Positions 25,257-34,235 of a stretch of DNA of 52,188 nucleotides are shown here, piece after piece. The DNA comes from Polyangiaceae bacterium (GTDB lineage: Bacteria > Myxococcota_A > Polyangia > Polyangiales > Polyangiaceae). Positions within the stretch are counted from its first letter, which is position 1, and each line of letters starts with the position of its first letter. The notes beneath the pieces were generated by a model. It saw only the letters and a program-made list of their open reading frames with translations. It made no database searches and was not told the origin of the DNA. The position numbers and the translations under genes are program-made. Location: the NCBI GenBank assembly GCA_016929495.1, contig JAFGIS010000615.1, positions 1 through 52,188 of the forward strand, in the 5' to 3' direction.

Positions 25257-25327
25257 TGCGGCGTCCTAGACCCGCCGGCGGGCCCGACCGAACGCAGCCA
25301 CCGGTTTCATGAGGGCGCCGAGGCAAC

Positions 25328-26809
25328 TCACGGCTGCTCCGGCAAGGCGATCGTGAAACACGTGTCGCCGGGCGTGGAGCGCACATGGATCTGCCCGCCG
25401 TGCTCGGTGACGATGCGATGCGCAATGGCGAGCCCGAGGCCAGTCCCTTTCTCTTTCGTCGTGTAGAAGGCATCGAAGACCGGTGCGTCTTCGGAGAACC
25501 CGGGGCCCGTATCGCGAACCTCGACATGCACGTAGCCACTGGGATCGGGACCGTGGGTACGTACCGTCAGAGCTCCGCCTTGGGGCATGACGTCCAGCGA
25601 GTTCTGCAAGAGATTCAGCAACACTTGGCGCATCCTTTCGGGTTCGACGCTGATGTTGCCGACGCGCAAACCTAGATCCGCCTTCAGATCCACGTGCTGC
25701 TCGTCCGCGGCCACGGCCACGAGCTCCAACACGCCCCGGACGAGCTCGTTGACGGATGTCGTCGCGAGCTTGAGCGGCCTCGGTCGCGCAAACTCCAGGA
25801 AGTCGCTGACCAGCCGATCCAGCCGCACGATCTCGTCTTTCACCAGTCGGGACACGGACAGTAGTTGCTCGGCCCCATGACCCTTGTAGATGCGACGGTC
25901 GAGAACCGCGAGCTGCAGCAGCGCCGAGTTGAGCGGATTGCGAACCTCATGAGCCAGCCCCGCCGCAAGCGTTCCGACGGCGGCGAGTCGTTCAGCTCGA
26001 AGGGTCCGCCTGAGCATGGCTTGCTCCTCGGTGACGTCGACCCCGACGGCGTAGCTGACGTTGGTGGCGCCCCCCGAAACGACGGCCCGTTGCCACCGGA
26101 TCAAGCGATGCCCCCCGTCCCTCAGCGGCAGCCGCCGCTCCGCGCCGCTGTCCCCGACGAGATGCGAACCGGTCTGTCCCAGCATCTCCTCTCTCGCGTA
26201 GCCAGTTACTCGCTCGAGGTGTCGGTTCCAGAGAACGATGTCGCCGTCGGGCCCGAGCGCGAGCACGAAGGCCGGAACCGCGTCGACGACCTCTCGATGT
26301 CGCTTCTCCGAGCGTTCGAGCTCCGCTCTCAGATGCTCGCGCTCACGGCATAGCTCTGCTTGCGCCAGGGCGCGGCGAGCCGTTTCCAGTAGCTCGTCGC
26401 CGCGAAAGGGCTTCAGAACATAGGCAAATGCGCCCGTCTTCACGGCACGGATGGCACTCTGTACGGTCGTATCGCCCGTGATGATGACGATCTCGATGAA
26501 CGGGCACCTCCGACGCAGCTCGTCGCTCAGATCCGTGCCCGCGGTGTCGGGCAAGTGCAAGTCAACGAACGCAACGTCGATGGCGTACTGCTCCGCCAAG
26601 CTGAGAGCCGCGCCGCCACTTCCGACCACATCGCAGACGACTCGGGGGTCTTCGAGTGCGCCGAGCAGCTCGCAGACGTTCTCGGCGAGCGCGACGTTGT
26701 CGTCGATGACGAGCACGCGCGGAGGCTGCGGCGCGGCGCACGGCAGCTCACCTGCATGCGCCAAGAACGCCTCCCTGCTTCCCTTGGCCGCGCTCGGAAC
26801 CCGATCCAT
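25328..26809 (-). CDS. Hybrid histidine kinase: receiver, PAS, HisKA, HATPase
   Basis: ATG 26809 gives 493 residues; a longer frame to 27004 lies inside the upstream gene and is not domain-like. Domains in order are: receiver (VLVIDDNVALAENV, Asp in AFVDLHLPDTAG, Lys in VLKPF), a short coiled coil, PAS (DAVPAFVLALGPDGDIVLWNRHLERVTGY), HisKA with His in GLAHEVRNPLNS, and HATPase with NLLQNSLDVM, DTGPGF and GTGLGLAI. An N-terminal receiver suggests it takes phosphate from another kinase, most likely the globin-coupled kinase just upstream. The gene overlaps that kinase gene by 62 bp, so translation is probably coupled. No membrane segment is present. Confidence 0.9.
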   Translation of the reverse strand: MDRVPSAAKGSREAFLAHAGELPCAAPQPPRVLVIDDNVALAENVCELLGALEDPRVVCDVVGSGGAALSLAEQYAIDVAFVDLHLPDTAGTDLSDELRRRCPFIEIVIITGDTTVQSAIRAVKTGAFAYVLKPFRGDELLETARRALAQAELCREREHLRAELERSEKRHREVVDAVPAFVLALGPDGDIVLWNRHLERVTGYAREEMLGQTGSHLVGDSGAERRLPLRDGGHRLIRWQRAVVSGGATNVSYAVGVDVTEEQAMLRRTLRAERLAAVGTLAAGLAHEVRNPLNSALLQLAVLDRRIYKGHGAEQLLSVSRLVKDEIVRLDRLVSDFLEFARPRPLKLATTSVNELVRGVLELVAVAADEQHVDLKADLGLRVGNISVEPERMRQVLLNLLQNSLDVMPQGGALTVRTHGPDPSGYVHVEVRDTGPGFSEDAPVFDAFYTTKEKGTGLGLAIAHRIVTEHGGQIHVRSTPGDTCFTIALPEQP

Positions 26810-27944
26810 TCCCGCCGGGGACGAAGACTCTGAAGCACGCCCCGCCCTCGCTGGACTCCAGGCTGATTTCGCCACGGTGGGCTTCGACGATACGGCGACA
26901 TAGCGCCAGCCCGAGTCCGGTGCCGTGGGGTTTGGTCGTGAACAGCGGGTCGAAGACCTGGTCGCGAATCGCCTCCGGCACGCCGGGGCCGTCGTCCCGG
27001 ACACGGACGACCGTTCCAGCGTCGATCTGCTCGGCGGTGATCCAGATGTGACCTTGTTCCCCGAGGACCTGGTGTGCGTTGCTCACCAGGTTCACGAGGA
27101 CCTGACGCATCTGGTCCGGGTCGGCCTGCATCGTGAGCTCCTGCGGAATGTCGCGCTCCACGCGATAGGCAGGAACGTTGACCGCGCCAATGGCGGCCTC
27201 GACCAGATCGCGCACGACCACCTGACGGCACGATGGGGGACGGTTGCGCGCAAGCTCGAGCAGCTCCGCGGTCGTACTGCTGCAGACCCGGACCTGAGCT
27301 CCGATCTTGTCCAGGTGCCGAATCACCGCCTCGGTGTGGTGGCTCGGCGTGAGGCGCTGGCGGATCAGGAACGTGGATGACTCGATGACGCCCAGGGGGC
27401 TGCGGAGCTCATGCCCGATGCTGGCAGCGAGCTGACCGATCGTAGCCAGGCGTTCCTGGGTACGGAGCCGCGTTTCGAGGCCGCCGTGGTAGGCCTGCAG
27501 CATGAGCGCGAGCTCGAGGTCGATCAACTTGTGGACAGCCCGCAGCGCCGCCGCCCGGGACGGCGGCTGCAGGAGCTCCTCCGCCAGGACAACGAGCATT
27601 GCGCGGATCCGACTCGTCGCCGCGATCATCAGCGACTCGGACAGACTGACCCCAGCATGCGCGTGCCCGATCCGAGCGTGTGCCTCCAGATGAGCTGCGT
27701 CGTGCGGTCCCCGCAGGGACGAGTCAAGCCAGCCGACAAATGCCTGCCGGAGTCGTTGGACGTGTTCGGTACCACCGCCAAGAAGCCGCCGAGAACCGGC
27801 ATCTTCCTCCAGCATGCGGCAGAAGTCCTCCGCAACCTCGTCGAGACGCAGCCGCGCCACTGCGTGCAATGCACGCAATGCTGTGGACGTTTCGTCATCG
27901 AATCCGATGTATCGCTTGATACGCTCGAAGTCGTCGGGATCCAC
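26748..27944 (-). CDS. Globin-coupled histidine kinase (predicted haem-based oxygen sensor)
   Basis: It has 398 residues. Residues 1-150 are all helical and match the protoglobin/globin-coupled sensor pattern: RIKRYIGFDDETSTALRAL, VAEDFCRMLEED, LRQAFVGWLDSSLRGPHDAAH, then RIGHAHAGVSL. H96 in the last motif is the expected proximal haem ligand. HisKA follows with H178 in SIGHELRSPLG, then HATPase with NLVSNAHQVLGE, DGPGVP and GTGLGLAL. Globin-coupled sensors bind O2, NO or CO through haem and change output activity. No membrane segment is present, so it senses cytosolic gas. It is co-directional with YjbQ (22 bp upstream), the REC-PAS kinase and the NtrC-like regulator. The haem assignment rests on motif recognition only. 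Confidence 0.8.
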   Translation of the reverse strand: MDPDDFERIKRYIGFDDETSTALRALHAVARLRLDEVAEDFCRMLEEDAGSRRLLGGGTEHVQRLRQAFVGWLDSSLRGPHDAAHLEAHARIGHAHAGVSLSESLMIAATSRIRAMLVVLAEELLQPPSRAAALRAVHKLIDLELALMLQAYHGGLETRLRTQERLATIGQLAASIGHELRSPLGVIESSTFLIRQRLTPSHHTEAVIRHLDKIGAQVRVCSSTTAELLELARNRPPSCRQVVVRDLVEAAIGAVNVPAYRVERDIPQELTMQADPDQMRQVLVNLVSNAHQVLGEQGHIWITAEQIDAGTVVRVRDDGPGVPEAIRDQVFDPLFTTKPHGTGLGLALCRRIVEAHRGEISLESSEGGACFRVFVPGGNGSGSERGQGKQGGVLGACR

Positions 27945-27966
27945 CTAGGCACGTCCTTTGCTTCTT

Positions 27967-28389
27967 TCAGCTCGCCTCGCCCTGAACGTGGACCAGAAGC
28001 GATCTCACGTGTGAGTGTGCGCGGTGTTCCCAGACGTAGATCCCCTGCCACGTGCCGAGCGCCAGTCTGCCCTCGGACACAGGGATGGTCTCCGAGGTCC
28101 GGGTCATCACCGCGCGGGCGTGTGCCGGCATGTCGTCGGAGCCCTCGGTGTCGTGTTCCCAACTCGTGGACTCCGGCGCGAGCCGGTCGATCCATCGGGC
28201 CAGATCACGACGTACGGAGGGGTCGGCGTTCTCCTGGATGACCAGGCTCGCGGAGGTGTGCTGCACGAACACGACGCAGATCCCTGTCTTGATCCTGCTT
28301 CGCTCGACCGCTCGGACAATCTCTCGCGTAACGTTGACCATACCCCGTGCGGACGTCCTGATTTCGAGCGTTTCCTGGTAGGCGGACAC
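27967..28389 (-). CDS. YjbQ/UPF0047 family protein
   Basis: This 140-residue protein starts at GTG. Family signatures are VFVQHTSASLVIQENADPSVRRDL in the middle, and the C-terminal LALGTWQGIYVWEHR. The conserved His/Cys-free metal site residues (H in QHTSAS and EHR) are present. YjbQ proteins form trimers; some have been reported to have weak thiamine-phosphate synthase activity, but the main role is unclear. It is first in the series leading to the globin-coupled kinase. Whether it contributes to the signal is unknown. Confidence 0.88.
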   Translation of the reverse strand: MSAYQETLEIRTSARGMVNVTREIVRAVERSRIKTGICVVFVQHTSASLVIQENADPSVRRDLARWIDRLAPESTSWEHDTEGSDDMPAHARAVMTRTSETIPVSEGRLALGTWQGIYVWEHRAHSHVRSLLVHVQGEAS

Positions 28390-28511
28390 GGTGTCTCAGC
28401 TATGCGATCATTCCGCCCTCTGTGCCAGCGCCGAGTAGGCGGGTGGCTTGTTCGGCGGCCTGTGTTGGAGGCAGGCGCCCGCCGTGGCTGACCCGCAGGC
28501 CGTGGCGAGAC

Positions 28512-29468
28512 CTATCCCGCGTCGGCCGTGTCACCGACGCAGAGCCCGTAGCCGTCCGGTAGGCTCTTGGATCTCTGGCACAAGCCCTCGGTGCACTGCG
28601 GCTCAGCGACCGTGAGCTTGCAGATCTTCAGACAGGTATTCGTGCCCTGGGAGCAAACGTGACCGGCTGCGCAAGGACACTTGTCGCCTTCGACGCCGGT
28701 GCCGGGCGGCAGACAGTCGGTGGTCCCGTCCGCTCGCACGACAGTGCATGCCGTCTTGTCCGGACAGAAGCACGTGGTGTCCTCCGGGCAGGGGTACGGT
28801 TCGAGAAGCGGACAGGCGACCGCGGTCACACAGACCGGAACCGTCACGGGTGCGAGCGCCGCGTTGGCATCGAGTCGCAGTGTGCGTTTGGCGCAGTACG
28901 TACCGGTGTCGCACGACTCCCGGTCGTTGCAGCAGTAGCGACGACACTGCGCCGTACCCGCTGCTTCCACGCACGCGAACCCTGGCGCGCAATCCGCCCC
29001 CGAAACGCAAGGAGAGCCACTGGTCCCCGTGCCGGCCGAGGCGCACACCGCCCGCTGCCCGTCAGGACCGGCTTGCACCTGACAGCTCAACGCGACGCCG
29101 ACGTCGAGTCCGGGGCTCCCCGGGTCAGCCCCGCCCTCTGCGGCCGGGCCGTCTCCGCCGCTCTCGGCGCTCCTGGGGCAGGCGGCTGGATCGTCTGGGT
29201 CACACGAGTCCGTGTCGTCGCCGCAGAGAGGATCCCGCTCGGTCGCCGAAGCATCGGACACACCCGGAAGGCTGACGCTGGCGTCGTATTGTTGCTTGTT
29301 CTTGTCCGGATCGCTCGTCTCGCACTGCGGACCGAGGGTGCAGCCGCCATCTGCAGGTTCCGGCACTTCGGCCGACGCGCACGCGCAGACAAACATCCAG
29401 GCAACCACCGGGCGGCGGACGCGGCTGAACCTTCGAAGCCGTTGCAAGAAAGAAGCGTCGCGAACCAT
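28512..29468 (-). CDS. Cys-rich secreted protein or lipoprotein
   Basis: The start at ATG 29468 gives 318 residues with a basic N-terminus (RDASFLQRLRRFSRVRR), a hydrophobic stretch VVAWMFVCACA and a Cys in lipobox-like position. Earlier in-frame starts would add a sequence without domain character. The mature part is acidic and Cys-rich, with repeated units such as SPCVSGADCAPGFACVE, YCCNDRESCDTGTYC and CPCAAGHVCSQGTNTC. These resemble disulfide-bonded EGF-like or dickerin-like extracellular modules found in many myxobacterial surface proteins. Function is unknown. A 204 bp gap with a weak relative of the palindromic repeat (about 29640-29665) separates it from the next gene. Confidence 0.75.
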   Translation of the reverse strand: MVRDASFLQRLRRFSRVRRPVVAWMFVCACASAEVPEPADGGCTLGPQCETSDPDKNKQQYDASVSLPGVSDASATERDPLCGDDTDSCDPDDPAACPRSAESGGDGPAAEGGADPGSPGLDVGVALSCQVQAGPDGQRAVCASAGTGTSGSPCVSGADCAPGFACVEAAGTAQCRRYCCNDRESCDTGTYCAKRTLRLDANAALAPVTVPVCVTAVACPLLEPYPCPEDTTCFCPDKTACTVVRADGTTDCLPPGTGVEGDKCPCAAGHVCSQGTNTCLKICKLTVAEPQCTEGLCQRSKSLPDGYGLCVGDTADAG

Positions 29469-29771
29469 GGCACGAACGCCTGCTGCAAGGACTATAGCAC
29501 CGGACGACGACGCGAACACACTGGTCCCTGGGAGTCCGCCGACTGCCAACCTGGCTGTCTTGACCAACCAGCGGCCCCGGCCGTTCGTCCCGCATCCCGA
29601 CCCTCACGCGGGCGCAACCATGCCGGCCCGCGGCGCCACTGCGTCGTTTCCATCGAACCGAGGCCCGACAACCAACGAGGTAGCCGGGTAGAGCCGCACA
29701 CGACGCGGGGGGGCCACCGCCCTCGCCGTGGTGGAAATGGAGATACCCCTCGCTTCGATAGACGCACGGCA

Positions 29772-31811
29772 CTACCGCCGAATGCTGAGGTGGCGCACCA
29801 CGCTGTTGTTGGCGTCGTCGTATGCGCGCACAGCAAGGATGGCCGGAACCCTGGTGACGAGTCCCGACACATCCGAGTCGATGGTTTCCCGCTGCTGGTC
29901 GAAGATGCGGTCCGCTGGGAACAGGGGGAACCATTCATCCGTACCGACGACGCTCAGCTCGATTCGTTGGATGGGGCCAACGCCGTCCACAGCAACCCCG
30001 CGTAGTCTGCGACCTTCGATGCGCAGATCCTCGATGACAGGAGCGGTGTTGTCCACGGCGATGACGCCGCTCTCGAGCCGATGACGCTGGACCAGATCCG
30101 GCGGATTCGACAGCTCGTCCGATGCCTCGACCCGCACGCGGTACAGCCCTTCGGGCAGATCGGCGGTCTCCCACTTGTAGCTGGTGTCCGTGAGCTTCTC
30201 ACCGGGCTTGAGCAGGTCGAACCAGGTGTCGCTCCCCAAGGTCCGATACTGAAGTCGATAGCGGAGCTCGTCGTCGTCCGGGTTATTGACCGTCCACCGC
30301 AGACCGACCGTGGAGTCCGGTTTGCTCGAAATGCGGTCACCCGAACGCTGGATCCCGCTCCTGAGACCAGCCGTCTTGCTCGGCTTCACCTCGGTGACCA
30401 GAGCCTTCAGGTTGTCGGTGACGAACGCAACGACCACCTCCTCCAGCGCCGCCTTGGGATCGCGGTTGTAGCGAGCACGCAACTGCAGGCAACGCGCACT
30501 CGGACTCTTGAGCACACCCGGCCGCGCCATCGGGGCGCTCCAGGCACTCCAAGTGTCATCGGGCGTGGTCGTGTTGCCCGAACGTGACTCGAACTCCAGC
30601 GCCCCGGTGGACACCCACCGCAGCCGACCGAAATGCGCCTTGATCCCCGCATCGAGGACCTTGCTGGTCCAGACCGCATCGGGTCCACCTATCCCACGCA
30701 CCGGATGCAGCACGGCAGGGTCACTGCCGGCGACGTATCCAGTGCCATCGCGCAGGATTAGGCCGCTCACCTGTCGCTCTTTGATGTCGGCCACGAGCAC
30801 CGCATTGTGTACCTCGTCGATACTGTACACGCGGCCCTCGACACCCGTGCCGACGTAGGGTTTGCCATCGGCCCCCAGGGTCAAGCTGACGAAGTGCTCC
30901 TTGTCGTCGTCGAGGAGCATGGTGGGCGTGCCCCCGGGCGTGAAGTGGTAGAGCGTGCCCTTGCCTTTCGCGGGATTGGTCTTGCCGCTCGGCTCCGCCC
31001 GCGCGTCTTTGCCTTTCTTGGACGGGCTGGGCGTCGAGGCGCCCGATTTGATCTCGTTCGCAATCGCATAGACATCACCGGATTTCGAAACAGCGATCGC
31101 CCGCACTTCCGTTCGGCCGAAGTCGTAGACGACGCTCGCGCGGCCCGGACCGGTGACGTGGTAGAGCTTGGCCTTGTCGCTCGCGCCAGCGTAGATGCTG
31201 CCGTCCGGCGCGATGGCGAGGCTCACGAGCTGCTGCTCCTCCGCGTCGAAGTAGACCTGTGCCTCGCCCGTGGCGGGGATCCGCCATAGCTTGCCCTCGG
31301 GACCGGTCGCTGCAAACACGGAACCCGTGCGCGGGTCGAAGGCGACCTGCCAGACGTGCTCCGTCTTGGGCAGAGCAGCAAGGGTCGCGACCTTCCCACC
31401 CTCGAAGCGCATGACCTTGCCGCCGGGCAGTGTCCCCATGATGACGCTGTCTCGCCAGGCCCGGGCAAGCGAGGTGATCACCAGCGCATCCGTATCGGCC
31501 ACGACGGTGACCTTGACACCGTCGACTCGCAACAGCTTCCCTTCGTTGCCCGTTGCGAGCAAGAGGCCGCCGTCGGCCAGCGGCAGCATGCTCCAAATGG
31601 CGGTCGCATCCAAGATCGGGACGTCTCCCAGATTGAGCCCCGCCACGACACGCCCCGACGAGTCCACTGCGACCCCCTGCAGGTCGCCTCCGATGAAGTC
31701 GTCGCTGCTCTTGAGCTCGAAGGTCCGTGTACCCACGGCCAGAGCAGCACCGGCCAACAGCAGCGCTCCAACCGTGTTGCCTGTCAACAGGAGATGAGAA
31801 AGACGCGACAT
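29772..31811 (-). CDS. Secreted beta-propeller protein with C-terminal Ig-like domains
   Basis: It has 679 residues with a signal peptide (SHLLLTGNTVGALLLAGAALAVG). Residues about 45-380 contain repeated propeller-blade motifs: GSVFAATGPEGKLWRI, GSIYAGASDKAKLYHV, GKPYVGTGVEGRVYSI, GTGYVAGSDPAVLHPV. A charged Lys/Ser/Pro-rich insertion sits near residue 265-290. Residues about 480-600 look FN3-like (LRWTVNNPDDDELRYRLQYR ... LPEGLYRVRVEASDE). The protein is probably periplasmic or surface-exposed and binds a partner. The S55-type peptidase gene lies immediately upstream on the same strand (96 bp gap), so they may work together. Confidence 0.78.
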   Translation of the reverse strand: MSRLSHLLLTGNTVGALLLAGAALAVGTRTFELKSSDDFIGGDLQGVAVDSSGRVVAGLNLGDVPILDATAIWSMLPLADGGLLLATGNEGKLLRVDGVKVTVVADTDALVITSLARAWRDSVIMGTLPGGKVMRFEGGKVATLAALPKTEHVWQVAFDPRTGSVFAATGPEGKLWRIPATGEAQVYFDAEEQQLVSLAIAPDGSIYAGASDKAKLYHVTGPGRASVVYDFGRTEVRAIAVSKSGDVYAIANEIKSGASTPSPSKKGKDARAEPSGKTNPAKGKGTLYHFTPGGTPTMLLDDDKEHFVSLTLGADGKPYVGTGVEGRVYSIDEVHNAVLVADIKERQVSGLILRDGTGYVAGSDPAVLHPVRGIGGPDAVWTSKVLDAGIKAHFGRLRWVSTGALEFESRSGNTTTPDDTWSAWSAPMARPGVLKSPSARCLQLRARYNRDPKAALEEVVVAFVTDNLKALVTEVKPSKTAGLRSGIQRSGDRISSKPDSTVGLRWTVNNPDDDELRYRLQYRTLGSDTWFDLLKPGEKLTDTSYKWETADLPEGLYRVRVEASDELSNPPDLVQRHRLESGVIAVDNTAPVIEDLRIEGRRLRGVAVDGVGPIQRIELSVVGTDEWFPLFPADRIFDQQRETIDSDVSGLVTRVPAILAVRAYDDANNSVVRHLSIRR

Positions 31812-31907
31812 GGGGCCAATCCGGAACGGTCGTTCACCTTACACTGGAAGCCACCGCTTGCCAAAGCCCGCCGGAGCACTCGGCCGAATGGCCGTCGGCA
31901 GTGGACA

Positions 31908-33755
31908 CTATCGGAGAATGGGTTTGACGGTCACCGTGACCGTATCCTGACCCACCATGAATTCGTCGAGGGGCACGACGTGGCGCACCACCGAGCTGAA
32001 GGGTGCCGGAAAGACGGAGCTCGTCGTCGCGTTGATGAGATCGACCGCGCCGGGCGGAAGCTCCCGGGCCACCTGGCCTTTGTAGGCGACGCTGCCCGCG
32101 CCCGAGTCGTAGGTGACGACCAGAGACTTCGCCGGGTAGAATGGATCAACTAGCACCTTCACGAGTTCGGAGACATTCTCCGGTTCGGGTCGGTCGCGCG
32201 CCTCGAGGTAGCCGGGTCTAATGGTGAGTTTGACGTCCTCGCCAGCGAGCTGCCGAGGGATCGGAATCGAGATGACCTTCGTGATTTGTGGACCGGCGTA
32301 CGGCACGAGAACCAGTCGGACGCGCGCGTCCTGGCCGGCTTCCACCTCTGAGTCGAGCAGCTCTGCCCCCCGCAGGCGCAGCATCTCGCGCGCGTACCGA
32401 AGTTCGATGTCCATGGTAGCCTCTTCGATGATCACCGGCTCCCACGGGTTGTTGAGCAGAGCTCCGACCGCATCCACCAGGTTCGACTGCACGAACTCCT
32501 GCGTGTCCGGCGTGCCCCCGACGGAGACTCCGTAGTCCTTGAGCTCGATTTCGCCGCGGCCCCGTATCTTGAGCCGGCTCAAGGCGTTCCAGCTCACGTC
32601 CTGACGCTCTGATGCATCGGTCTGCAGAGCGCTTCCCAGCGCCACGGCGATGAACGACGGACTCATGAACCGTTCGTGCGCGACCTGGAAATGCCAGGTC
32701 CTCGAGCCCGCTCCGGGCAGTCCTCGGATGTTCAGAGTGACCGGAATGCTCGGCGCCTGCGTGTTCTGGCTCACCACGATCGAGGCGGTGCGGTCGTTGA
32801 CCATGGCGCCGATGGGCCGCACCGGCATTCCGAGCTTGAACGATCTCTGCTCGCTCGCGAGCAGCCACAACACTCGGCCAAGGGACGTAGGGATCGCCGT
32901 GACACCGGACTGCATCATCGGGTGCCCGAACGCCACGAGCTTGTCGCCTTCTACCCGGGTCACGGTGCCGAGTCCCATGGCAGAAACGTCTCCGCGGATC
33001 AGCTGCACCCCGATCGCACTCCCATTGGAGAAGTGCGTCGGAGAGTCCGGCTCGATCTCTCCACCGCCGCCGGCCTGCATCGGTTCCAGGCCGAGCGGTC
33101 CCAGAAGCGAGCGCAGGGCTTCGATGCCACCGGCGCTCATGCCGCCGATGAGCAGGGGCGTCGCGACCGGTGCGAGCTGTCCGTGTGTGGCGTTGTTCCT
33201 GGCGACCTGACGGGCGTGCGCGGCCAGGTCGTAGGAGGCTGGCGCGCCACGATAGGCGTTGTTGGCGGTCTGTTCGACCCCACGCGGTGCCCGCGACGGT
33301 CGCAAGGGCCAGCCGTAGATGTTGCTCGGCAGCGGCCGAACGAGCTCGGCCAGCATGTTCTGGATGGGCGTGACGCCAGCAACCGGCTCTATGCCGAACG
33401 TCCAGCCGTACGCGTAGGCGCCAATCATCTTCCCGTCGATGAAGACCGGGCTGCCGCTCATGCCCGCCACGACTCTGGTGATGTCGAGCCGCGGGTGGTG
33501 GGTCTTGATCAGGATCAAGTCCTGACGCGGCCTGAAGTTGCGCAGGACATCGATCACCTCGACATCGAAGCGCTCCGGACGGGTCCCTTCGAAGACCGTG
33601 AGGCCGTAGCCCTTCATTCCGGGCTTGACGTCCTCGACCGGCATCACGTCCGGTCGAAACAACTCGGAGCCTGCCTGGGCGGCACCGCCCGTCACCGCGA
33701 GCGGCGCCACTAGCCCGCATAGAGCGGCGAATACCAACATGACGATAGGACGCAC
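31908..33755 (-). CDS. SpoIVB-type (peptidase S55) domain protein
   Basis: It has 615 residues from GTG 33755; ATG 33740 would be five residues shorter. An N-terminal signal (MLVFAALCGLVAPLAVTGGAA) is followed by MPVEDVKPGMKGYGLTVFEGTRPERFDVEV in pieces, a signature of the S55 family. The catalytic-Ser motif VVAGMSGSPVFIDGKMIGAYAYGW is also recognisable (Ser near residue 100-102), as is VAGVTPIQNML. In Bacillus, SpoIVB cleaves SpoIVFA during sporulation; homologues outside Firmicutes are uncharacterised exported proteins. The C-terminal 250 residues are beta-rich with no domain I recognise. It is likely periplasmic. The substrate is unknown; the downstream beta-propeller protein is a candidate partner. 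Confidence 0.85.
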   Translation of the reverse strand: MRPIVMLVFAALCGLVAPLAVTGGAAQAGSELFRPDVMPVEDVKPGMKGYGLTVFEGTRPERFDVEVIDVLRNFRPRQDLILIKTHHPRLDITRVVAGMSGSPVFIDGKMIGAYAYGWTFGIEPVAGVTPIQNMLAELVRPLPSNIYGWPLRPSRAPRGVEQTANNAYRGAPASYDLAAHARQVARNNATHGQLAPVATPLLIGGMSAGGIEALRSLLGPLGLEPMQAGGGGEIEPDSPTHFSNGSAIGVQLIRGDVSAMGLGTVTRVEGDKLVAFGHPMMQSGVTAIPTSLGRVLWLLASEQRSFKLGMPVRPIGAMVNDRTASIVVSQNTQAPSIPVTLNIRGLPGAGSRTWHFQVAHERFMSPSFIAVALGSALQTDASERQDVSWNALSRLKIRGRGEIELKDYGVSVGGTPDTQEFVQSNLVDAVGALLNNPWEPVIIEEATMDIELRYAREMLRLRGAELLDSEVEAGQDARVRLVLVPYAGPQITKVISIPIPRQLAGEDVKLTIRPGYLEARDRPEPENVSELVKVLVDPFYPAKSLVVTYDSGAGSVAYKGQVARELPPGAVDLINATTSSVFPAPFSSVVRHVVPLDEFMVGQDTVTVTVKPILR

Positions 33756-33853
33756 GCCGGCAGTCTAGCAGGAGCGCGTGGCACAAGGCTGCCCGTATGG
33801 CGGCAGCCCACAAGCCGTCGGGCTGGGGACGTCGGCTGCCCCCTGGTTGTCCG

Positions 33854-33877
33854 GCCTCGATTCCATCAAATCGAGGC
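33854..33877. repeat. Short palindrome between divergent genes
   Basis: GCCTCGATT and AAATCGAGGC form an inverted repeat around CCATC, flanked by GTGCC-like bases on one side (GTGCCTCGATTTGATGGAA on the minus strand). It looks like a solitary, diverged relative of the palindromic repeats at 20179 and 35972. It lies between the S55 peptidase (minus) and the small membrane protein (plus), so it could alternatively be an operator. Confidence 0.4.
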
Positions 33878-33911
33878 ACTATGCTGGCGTACCAGACGGA
33901 GCGACAGAGCA

Positions 33912-34142
33912 ATGCTGGTCATGATCCTGCTGGTGGCGTCGTTTGCGCTTGTGGCGACTGCCCACGTCGCCTTGGTGCTGGGCCTGGCGGTTCGGGCCGG
34001 AGTATGGCGCGCACTTGCCGCGCTCGTGGCCGTGCCGCTCGCTCCCCTGTGGGGGCAGAAGTACGGCCTGTTCGTTCGCACGTGGATCTGGCTCGGCGCG
34101 CTCGTCCTCTACGGTGGGGCACTGCTGGCGAGCCTGGGGTGA
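33912..34142 (+). CDS. Small two-segment membrane protein
   Basis: The protein has 76 residues. Two hydrophobic segments (MILLVASFALVATAHVALVL and IWLGALVLYGGALLASLG) flank a central region WRALAALVAVPLAPLWGQKYG that may form a third membrane stretch. GGAG lies 10 bases before ATG 33912. Composition and codon use are those of a genuine membrane protein, unlike the long Arg-rich frame on the opposite strand. Function is unknown. It is divergent from the S55 peptidase gene and convergent with the EamA transporter. Confidence 0.7.
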   Translation: MLVMILLVASFALVATAHVALVLGLAVRAGVWRALAALVAVPLAPLWGQKYGLFVRTWIWLGALVLYGGALLASLG

Positions 34143-34235
34143 CACCGCACTGATCTACATTGAGTATATTAGCCAGCCTGTCGGCCCGCTGACCGCATTC
34201 GGATCGGCGCGCCAACGCTGCCCGGCGTCGACCCC

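Noticed and set aside
29467..29483. Sigma-54-like TGGCACG...TGC site on the plus strand
   Set aside because: 11 bp separate GG and GC, and it overlaps the start of a gene on the other strand with nothing downstream on the plus strand.
33779..33794. Sigma-54-like TGGCAC...GC site ahead of the small membrane gene
   Set aside because: Only 9 bp separate the GG and GC (10 needed).
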